Below, piece after piece: positions 58,574 through 64,000 of a DNA stretch of 64,000 nucleotides; within the stretch, counting starts at the first letter, position 1; each line of letters starts with the position of its first letter. The notes beneath the pieces were generated by a model. The model saw nothing but the letters and a program-made list of their open reading frames with translations, was not told where the DNA came from and did no database searches. The stretch lies in assembly GCA_016795485.1 (NCBI GenBank), contig JAEUHM010000046.1:1-64000 (forward strand). The letters are read 5' to 3'. Made by a program: the position numbers and the translations under genes. The stretch is from Verrucomicrobiaceae bacterium. Its GTDB lineage: Bacteria > Verrucomicrobiota > Verrucomicrobiia > Verrucomicrobiales > Verrucomicrobiaceae.

Positions 58574-61198
58574 ATGCGCGCAAAGTCATTTCTTAGCCTT
58601 TTCCTGGCGAGCAGCCCCCTTCTCGGAGCTGACTCAGGTGAGGGCATTGAGTTCTTTGAGAAACATGTGCGCCCCATCCTCGTAGAACGTTGCTATGAGT
58701 GCCACAGCGCCTCAAAAAAGATCAAGGGTGGCCTAGCTTTGGACACAAAAGCTGGAACTCTGCAGGGTGGTGACACAGGTCCGTCCATAGTTGCAGGAGA
58801 CCCTGAAAAGAGCCGGTTCATCGAGGCAGTCCGCTACACCAATCAGGACCTACAGATGCCGCCGAAAAGTCCTATCCCCGCCAAGGAGGTCGCTATTCTT
58901 GAGCAGTGGGTAAAAATGGGCCTCCCTGATCCGCGCTCTGAGGGCTCCACCACAAGCGGGCCGCGTCCAGTCAATATTGAGGAAGGCCGCAAGCACTGGG
59001 CCTTCCAACCCTTGGCACAACTAGACGCACCACTTGCAGAAACGGGTGCCGCCCACCCCATTGACGCATTCCTTCTCGCAGACATGAAGGCCGCCGGGGT
59101 GCAGCCTGCATTTTCCCCGCGAGCCGATCCGCGAACACTGGCGCGGCGAACCGCATACTCCCTTACCGGTCTGCCACCAGCCCCAAATGCACATCAGATC
59201 AGCCACGCCCAGCACCTCACAGAACTCCTCGCATCCCCTCACTACGGTGAGCATTGGGGGCGTCACTGGTTAGATGTCGCGCGTTATGCAGACTCAAATG
59301 GGCTCGATGAGAACGTCGCCATGGGCCATGCATGGCGATATCGTGACTATGTTGTTAAGGCTTTCAATACCGACAAGCCCTATGACCAGTTCGTGATCGA
59401 GCAACTCGCGGGCGATCTTGTTACATCGACAAATGATCCCAATAGGCTTGATGCATTGGCTGCTACCGGGTTCCTGGCGCTCGGAGCGAAAGTCCTTGCC
59501 GAACCTGACATGCAGAAGCTCGAGATGGACATCATTGATGAGCAGATCGACACCCTCGGAAAGGCGTTTCTTGGAATGACTTTTGGCTGTGTTCGCTGCC
59601 ACGACCACAAGTTTGACCCAATCAGAATGGATGACTACTACGCGATGGCTGCGATCTTCCGGAGCACTCGCAGCCTAGCGGATAAGAAGACTGGGGCCAT
59701 CAAGTATTGGTATGAGCACGATCTAGCGACCCCAAATCAAATCGCCGCGCAAGCCGAACACGAAAAAGCAGCTAAAGCAAAAGCAGCTGAACTGAAAAAG
59801 ATCACGGACAACGCTCGGAAGGCGATCAAGTCAGAGCTATTGAGCCGGGCAGCAGACTATTTGGCTGCAGCCAAAGAACTGGGTGAAGATGATAGCTTCA
59901 GCAACGTGACAAAAATCGCTCAGAAGCACCAACTGAGGCCCCGATATCTGAGTGCCGCTAGGCTATATGTCGATAAGTATCCCCATCAGGCGGTGCTCTC
60001 TAAATGGCACGCTCTGAAGTCGCCAGATGAAGTGAAATCTCACTTTGAGCCATTGTTTCGGGACCCTACCAACACCGCCGCCCAAGCAGCGATCAATGAC
60101 CCAGCCGGCTTTCTGGCCATCCCTGACAAGGACGCCGATGCATTCGATTCCGAAACCGTGGCACGCATTGAGGCCATGAAGACCGAAGTGATGAAGCATG
60201 AGGATGCCACACCAGAACCTCCCGCAATCATGGGGGTTACCGAAGGAAACTTGGTGAAGACGATTCCTCTCCACCTCCGAGGAAGTTACCTGACGCTCGG
60301 CAAAGAAGTAGAGCGGGGTTTCCCGGAAGTGATGCGGACCTCATTCACCAAACCGATTCTCCCCGTTCGTCAGTCGGGTAGACTTCAATTGGCGCGTTGG
60401 ATTGCCTCTCCAGAGCATCCATTGACTGCACGAGTCATCGTCAATCGCGTATGGCGCTGGCATTTTGGACGGGGTCTAGCTCCCACAACAGACAATTTTG
60501 GAACGCTTGGCGAAAAACCCGATCACCCACAGTTACTCGACTGGCTTGCGCGCTGGTTCATCGAAAATGAATGGTCGGTGAAGGCTCTCCACCGCCTGAT
60601 TCTTACCAGTCAAGTCTGGCAGCAATCGAGCGGACAGAGTCCTCAATCCGATCCCGAAAACAAACTTTTGTCTCATTTTCCAATCAGGCGGCTAACTGCC
60701 GAGGAGATTCGCGACTCCATGCTCGAAGCTGCAGGAATCTTGGATCGGACGATTGGAGGAAAGACCATTCCGCAGCGCAATAGGGAGTTCGTTTTCAATC
60801 ACACCTCCAAGGATCACACCACCTATGAGAGCATGAGGCGAGCCCTCTATTTGCCGATCATTCGCAATCACCTCTACGATATCCTTGAACAGTTCGACTA
60901 TCCTGATCCAACCACGCCAACAGGCTCACGCAATAGTACTACCGTTGCTCCCCAAGCGCTCATCTTGCTCAACTCACCGCTATCTCTGCAAGTAGCTTCG
61001 AGCATGACTGCCGGCCTCCCCAAAGAAGACGACCAGCGCATCACGGAAGCCTATTTGCGACTCTATTATCGCTATCCCACTGCTACAGAAGCTGAGCGAT
61101 GCCTGAAGTTTGTTCATTCGCAGCCTGACTCGGCTTCTGCTTGGCCTTTGCTATTGCAGACGCTCATTGCCGCCAACGAGTTTGCATTTATTCGCTAA
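58574..61198 (+). CDS. PSCyt1-DUF1549-DUF1553 cytochrome-like protein
   Basis: An 874-residue exported protein with the full three-part PVC layout: signal peptide (MRAKSFLSLFLASSPLLGA), PSCyt1 with VERCYECHSA (Cys40, His44), DUF1549 with RRTAYSLTGLPPAP, RHWLDVARYADSNG and CVRCHDHKFDPI (near residue 340), and DUF1553 with RLQLARWIASPEHPLTARVIVNRVWRWHFG and APQALILLNSPL. A charged helical insert separates the last two domains. The two CxxCH motifs suggest c-type haem or metal binding. The convergent AraC-type gene ends 10 bases away. Confidence 0.92.
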   Translation: MRAKSFLSLFLASSPLLGADSGEGIEFFEKHVRPILVERCYECHSASKKIKGGLALDTKAGTLQGGDTGPSIVAGDPEKSRFIEAVRYTNQDLQMPPKSPIPAKEVAILEQWVKMGLPDPRSEGSTTSGPRPVNIEEGRKHWAFQPLAQLDAPLAETGAAHPIDAFLLADMKAAGVQPAFSPRADPRTLARRTAYSLTGLPPAPNAHQISHAQHLTELLASPHYGEHWGRHWLDVARYADSNGLDENVAMGHAWRYRDYVVKAFNTDKPYDQFVIEQLAGDLVTSTNDPNRLDALAATGFLALGAKVLAEPDMQKLEMDIIDEQIDTLGKAFLGMTFGCVRCHDHKFDPIRMDDYYAMAAIFRSTRSLADKKTGAIKYWYEHDLATPNQIAAQAEHEKAAKAKAAELKKITDNARKAIKSELLSRAADYLAAAKELGEDDSFSNVTKIAQKHQLRPRYLSAARLYVDKYPHQAVLSKWHALKSPDEVKSHFEPLFRDPTNTAAQAAINDPAGFLAIPDKDADAFDSETVARIEAMKTEVMKHEDATPEPPAIMGVTEGNLVKTIPLHLRGSYLTLGKEVERGFPEVMRTSFTKPILPVRQSGRLQLARWIASPEHPLTARVIVNRVWRWHFGRGLAPTTDNFGTLGEKPDHPQLLDWLARWFIENEWSVKALHRLILTSQVWQQSSGQSPQSDPENKLLSHFPIRRLTAEEIRDSMLEAAGILDRTIGGKTIPQRNREFVFNHTSKDHTTYESMRRALYLPIIRNHLYDILEQFDYPDPTTPTGSRNSTTVAPQALILLNSPLSLQVASSMTAGLPKEDDQRITEAYLRLYYRYPTATEAERCLKFVHSQPDSASAWPLLLQTLIAANEFAFIR

Positions 61199-61208
61199 AG
61201 TCGGGCAT

Positions 61209-61997
61209 TTACCCTCTCACAAGTCGGTACCGGCGCAGATACTTGAGTGGTGTTAATCCCATGTGTTTATGAAAGTGCTGTGTGAAGGCACTTTGATCGC
61301 GGAAGCCCACTGCCCTTGCGACCTCGCTGATCTGCGCTCCTTCGATCTGCAGGGCTTCACAAGCAGCCTGGATTTTGAGTTTCATGACAAACGCTTGTGG
61401 GCTAGAGCCAAAAGTCTCTACAAACTTTCGATGCAACTGACGTGGAGACAAGTGCACTATCTCTGCGAGTTCCGTGACACTCACACCACGCCTGAAGTTC
61501 TGCCTTATGTAGGCTACCGCGCGATCAAGCTGAAGATAGGGCTTCAAAACTTCCTTCCGGCCCTCATAACTGTGCACCAGCCCCATGATGCCGATCACCA
61601 TGCCTTTGCGATCCTTTACCGGCAGCTTGTTCGTCACAAACCAATCAGGCACTCCCTGATCCGTGAAGAACAGTTCAACAATGTTTAGCTTGGCCTGCCC
61701 CGTACGCAGCACTTCTTCATCATCGTGCCGGAAACTCTCTGCTAAACGCGCTGGGAAAAGATCGAAGTCACTCAACCCCACCAGTTCATCTTCGCTTTTG
61801 AGGCCAAACCTCTCAACAAATCGCCGATTGCCGCACATCAGACGAAATTGCGAATCTTTGGCAAAAAATGCCACATCGGGCATGAAGTCCAAAAGTCGTA
61901 GAAAGCTCTCTCCAGGTGCCATTCTGCTGAGAAAACGGTTTCTCAGCTTGCCCGCTGTCCTCAGCTCTTGTTCGGTCTTTCGTGTCTGATTCAGCAT
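61209..61997 (-). CDS. AraC-family regulator with N-terminal PAS domain
   Basis: A 262-residue protein with a PAS domain from about residue 28 to 145 (FMPDVAFFAKDSQFRLMCGN, GLSDFDLFPARLAESFRHDDEE, VIGIMGLVHSYEGR) and an AraC-type double helix-turn-helix at the C-terminus (ELAEIVHLSPRQLHRKFVETFG, EVARAVGFRDQSAFTQHFHKHMGLTPLKYLRRYR). It probably senses a small ligand or redox state in the cytoplasm. It is divergent from the PVC dehydrogenase gene, with 47 bases between the starts, and may control it. Confidence 0.92.
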   Translation of the reverse strand: MLNQTRKTEQELRTAGKLRNRFLSRMAPGESFLRLLDFMPDVAFFAKDSQFRLMCGNRRFVERFGLKSEDELVGLSDFDLFPARLAESFRHDDEEVLRTGQAKLNIVELFFTDQGVPDWFVTNKLPVKDRKGMVIGIMGLVHSYEGRKEVLKPYLQLDRAVAYIRQNFRRGVSVTELAEIVHLSPRQLHRKFVETFGSSPQAFVMKLKIQAACEALQIEGAQISEVARAVGFRDQSAFTQHFHKHMGLTPLKYLRRYRLVRG

Positions 61998-62044
61998 AAA
62001 AATCGTCTACCAGAGAACGCGCTGAGCCCGTAGTATCCTGCATC

Positions 62045-64000
62045 ATGAATCTTTTCTGTGTCCCCACCGTACTGCTAGTCACAACAGCAGCCTTTGCAGA
62101 GCCCATTCGCGTGCTCTATCGCGACGAATCCGGTTCTGAGACAATGGCTCCGGGCAAGCTTCATGCTCTGATGAGAGACCTCGGCAGAGATGCAATCTAC
62201 TTCGATTACGCAGCGGGAGCAGCCAAGCCTGACGCCAAATACGATCTCATACTTCGCCCCGATGAGGTTCACGACGATACTTCTAAAGCTAAGGCCCATA
62301 TCCTAGAGAGCTTGCGGCCTGAGAGACGTGCCAAGTGGGAAAAGTTCCTGGCGGGCCGAGAAGAAGAGAAGCGAGAGAAGCGCTCCACGGTCGCGAACTA
62401 TGAGAAGCGCCCTGAACCGCTTACCTTTCAGCTTCCGTTCTCAGTAAAGGGAAGTATGGAGCGCACTCAGGTTCCCGCTGACTGCCACCTCCAACTGTTT
62501 GCAAGCGAACCCGAGATAGGAAAGCCAATAGCCATGGCTTGGGATGAACGTGGACGTTGTTGGGTAGCGGAGACGGCCGATTACCCACACGGCGTGCAAG
62601 AGTCCGGTGAGGGACAGGACAGCATCAAGATATGCGAAGACACAAATGGCGACGGAAAGGCCGACAAGTTCACCGTTTTTGCCGACAAGCTCAACATTCC
62701 AACGGGATTAGTGTTTGTGAACGGTGGAATTATCGTCAGTCAGCCCCCGCGCTTTCTCTTTTTGAAGGATACCAATGGTGATGACAAAGCCGACATCCGC
62801 CAGGAAATCCTAACAGGATGGGGCATCCGCGATACTCACGCTCAGGCGAGCAACCTGCACTACGGATTCGACAACTGGATCTATGGTTGCGTAGGATACA
62901 GCGGATTCGATGGCCAGGTAGGAGGTCGGACACTCCAGTTCGGTATGGGCACCTATCGGTTCAAACCAGATGGCAGCGCTTTGGAGTTTCTGCACCAATT
63001 TACCAATAATGCGTGGGGCCACGGAACGAACTTGGCTGGCGACCAGTTTGGCGGAACGGCAAACGGCGCTCCCCTTTTCTACGGCGGCATCCCCGCCAGT
63101 GTGTTCCCACCTTCGATTCGCGGAATGAGCGCCAAGAAGATCAATGTGGTAGATCTCTGCCACACCATCACGCCCAACTTCCGTCAAGTCGATGTGTTTG
63201 GTGGCTATACCGCCGCCGCAGGAGCCAATATTCTTAACTCACCTGCCCTCCCCTCCCGCTTTCAAGACTGTGCGATGATCTGCGAGCCAACGATGAAGGT
63301 GGTCGCTCTAATGAAGCTTGTCCCTGATGGAGCCGGTTACAAGGCCTTGGACTATTTCAATCTCTTCGCAAGCTCCGATGAGTGGAACTCCCCTGTTCAT
63401 GCGGAGGTCGGTCCAGATGGAGCTGTTTGGATTGCCGACTTCCAAAACTTCATCATTCAACATAACCCGACACCAAGCTCTGACCGTGGTGGATACGTTG
63501 CGAAAACCGGGATTGGTGGTGCTCACGAAAATGAACTTCGGGATCACACCAGAGGTAGGATCTACCGAGTATGGGGCAAAGATCTGCCTCTACTCGAAAA
63601 GAAGCCCTCCCTCACGGGTCCAACATTGTGGGCCAGACTCACAGCCCAACGTCTAATCGCCGAGACCAAGGGGCCCTTACCTCAACTGCCAGATAGTCCT
63701 CATACGCTATGGGCAGCAAAAGCCTGCAACTTGCTTACAAAGGACTTACATAAAGCTGCCCTATTGAGCAAAGATGCGATCATTCGCCGTAACGCAGTTC
63801 GTGCATTGGGTTCTGATAAGGACTCCCAGGAACTCTATTTTGGGACGGGTGTTTTTGCTGACCCAGACCTGCATACACGTCTTGCGGCTCTAGTGAAGTT
63901 GGGAGAGTTTGAAAGTACACCCGAGATCAAGACTCTCATCACGAAACTTCAAAGCGACAACGTGATCGCAAAAGACGAGTGGTTGACGGAGGCCCTCCGC
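62045..64000 (+). CDS. PVC-type membrane-bound dehydrogenase, N-terminal part
   Basis: The frame is open from ATG 62045 to the right edge (652 residues). A signal peptide (MNLFCVPTVLLVTTAAFA) is followed by a short alpha/beta segment (PIRVLYRDESGSETMAPGKLHALMRDLGRD) that may be a relic of a ThuA-like domain. The main part is a beta-propeller with GKPIAMAWDERGRCWVAETADYPHG, EDTNGDGKADKFTVFADKL, NIPTGLVFVNGGIIVSQPP and WGHGTNLAGDQFG, as in the putative membrane-bound dehydrogenase family (TIGR02604). HEAT-like helices begin near residue 590. The full protein usually ends in a c-type haem domain, here outside the window. It may oxidise a sugar. Confidence 0.9.
   Translation, partial: MNLFCVPTVLLVTTAAFAEPIRVLYRDESGSETMAPGKLHALMRDLGRDAIYFDYAAGAAKPDAKYDLILRPDEVHDDTSKAKAHILESLRPERRAKWEKFLAGREEEKREKRSTVANYEKRPEPLTFQLPFSVKGSMERTQVPADCHLQLFASEPEIGKPIAMAWDERGRCWVAETADYPHGVQESGEGQDSIKICEDTNGDGKADKFTVFADKLNIPTGLVFVNGGIIVSQPPRFLFLKDTNGDDKADIRQEILTGWGIRDTHAQASNLHYGFDNWIYGCVGYSGFDGQVGGRTLQFGMGTYRFKPDGSALEFLHQFTNNAWGHGTNLAGDQFGGTANGAPLFYGGIPASVFPPSIRGMSAKKINVVDLCHTITPNFRQVDVFGGYTAAAGANILNSPALPSRFQDCAMICEPTMKVVALMKLVPDGAGYKALDYFNLFASSDEWNSPVHAEVGPDGAVWIADFQNFIIQHNPTPSSDRGGYVAKTGIGGAHENELRDHTRGRIYRVWGKDLPLLEKKPSLTGPTLWARLTAQRLIAETKGPLPQLPDSPHTLWAAKACNLLTKDLHKAALLSKDAIIRRNAVRALGSDKDSQELYFGTGVFADPDLHTRLAALVKLGEFESTPEIKTLITKLQSDNVIAKDEWLTEALR

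Overview
The window looks like chromosomal DNA from a member of the Planctomycetota-Verrucomicrobiota (PVC) group, most likely a Verrucomicrobium relative. The basis is the set of secreted protein families almost confined to that group: DUF1501, DUF1552, DUF1800, DUF1592/1588, DUF1549/DUF1553 proteins with CxxCH haem-type motifs, doubled DUF1080, DUF4159, and a PVC-type membrane-bound dehydrogenase. The genus is not certain. No rRNA, tRNA or CRISPR array was seen. Nearly all genes are on the minus strand, in long closely spaced runs; no gene-free stretch exceeds 300 bases.

Region 1 (1-15 kb) is a metal-efflux island. Two successive cassettes have the same order: small secreted Cys/His protein, TolC-type outer-membrane channel, periplasmic adaptor, CzcA/CusA-type RND pump, small secreted protein ending in a CxC tail. 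The first-transcribed cassette also carries two Cys-rich exported proteins, one of them metallothionein-like (18 Cys in about 58 mature residues), and its adaptor is a very short lipoprotein without the alpha-hairpin. The second cassette is followed by two small secreted proteins of unknown function. A His/Gly/Ser repeat protein on the plus strand enters from the left edge and ends in a strong terminator.

Region 2 (15-26 kb) is a minus-strand run of secreted proteins: DUF1800, DUF1501, a lectin/polysaccharide-lyase-like protein, DUF1592, DUF1552, a small secreted protein and a pectate-lyase-like beta-helix protein whose signal peptide is separated from its body by a one-base frameshift. A four-helix-bundle gene, bounded exactly by 33-base inverted repeats, sits between DUF1592 and DUF1552. 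A related ORF-less palindrome lies in frame inside the DUF1592 gene. Together these look like a minimal mobile element and a MITE-like relative.

Region 3 (26-37 kb) holds small hypothetical genes (one like a ribosome hibernation factor), a NarL-type two-component pair, a type II secretion/pseudopilin operon (GspF-G-H-I), a second DUF1592 protein on the plus strand, and bioD next to an aldo/keto reductase homologue that appears to lack two catalytic tetrad residues.

Region 4 (37-45 kb) is a translationally coupled polysaccharide or glycolipid operon: glycosyltransferase, AsnB-type amidotransferase, two methyltransferases, another glycosyltransferase, acyltransferase and sulfotransferase.

Region 5 (45-64 kb) holds an M1-family peptidase, an SMP-30-type protein, a possible kinase-fold protein beside a coiled-coil lipoprotein, long-form IspG, a DUF1549/1553-DUF1501 pair divergent from a doubled DUF1080 protein, DUF4159, a three-domain PSCyt1/PSCyt2/PSD1 protein, a PAS-AraC regulator, and the start of a PVC-type dehydrogenase that runs off the right edge. 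Base composition drops near 25.9 kb, from roughly 65% GC to the mid-50s, with a still lower patch at 26-27 kb.
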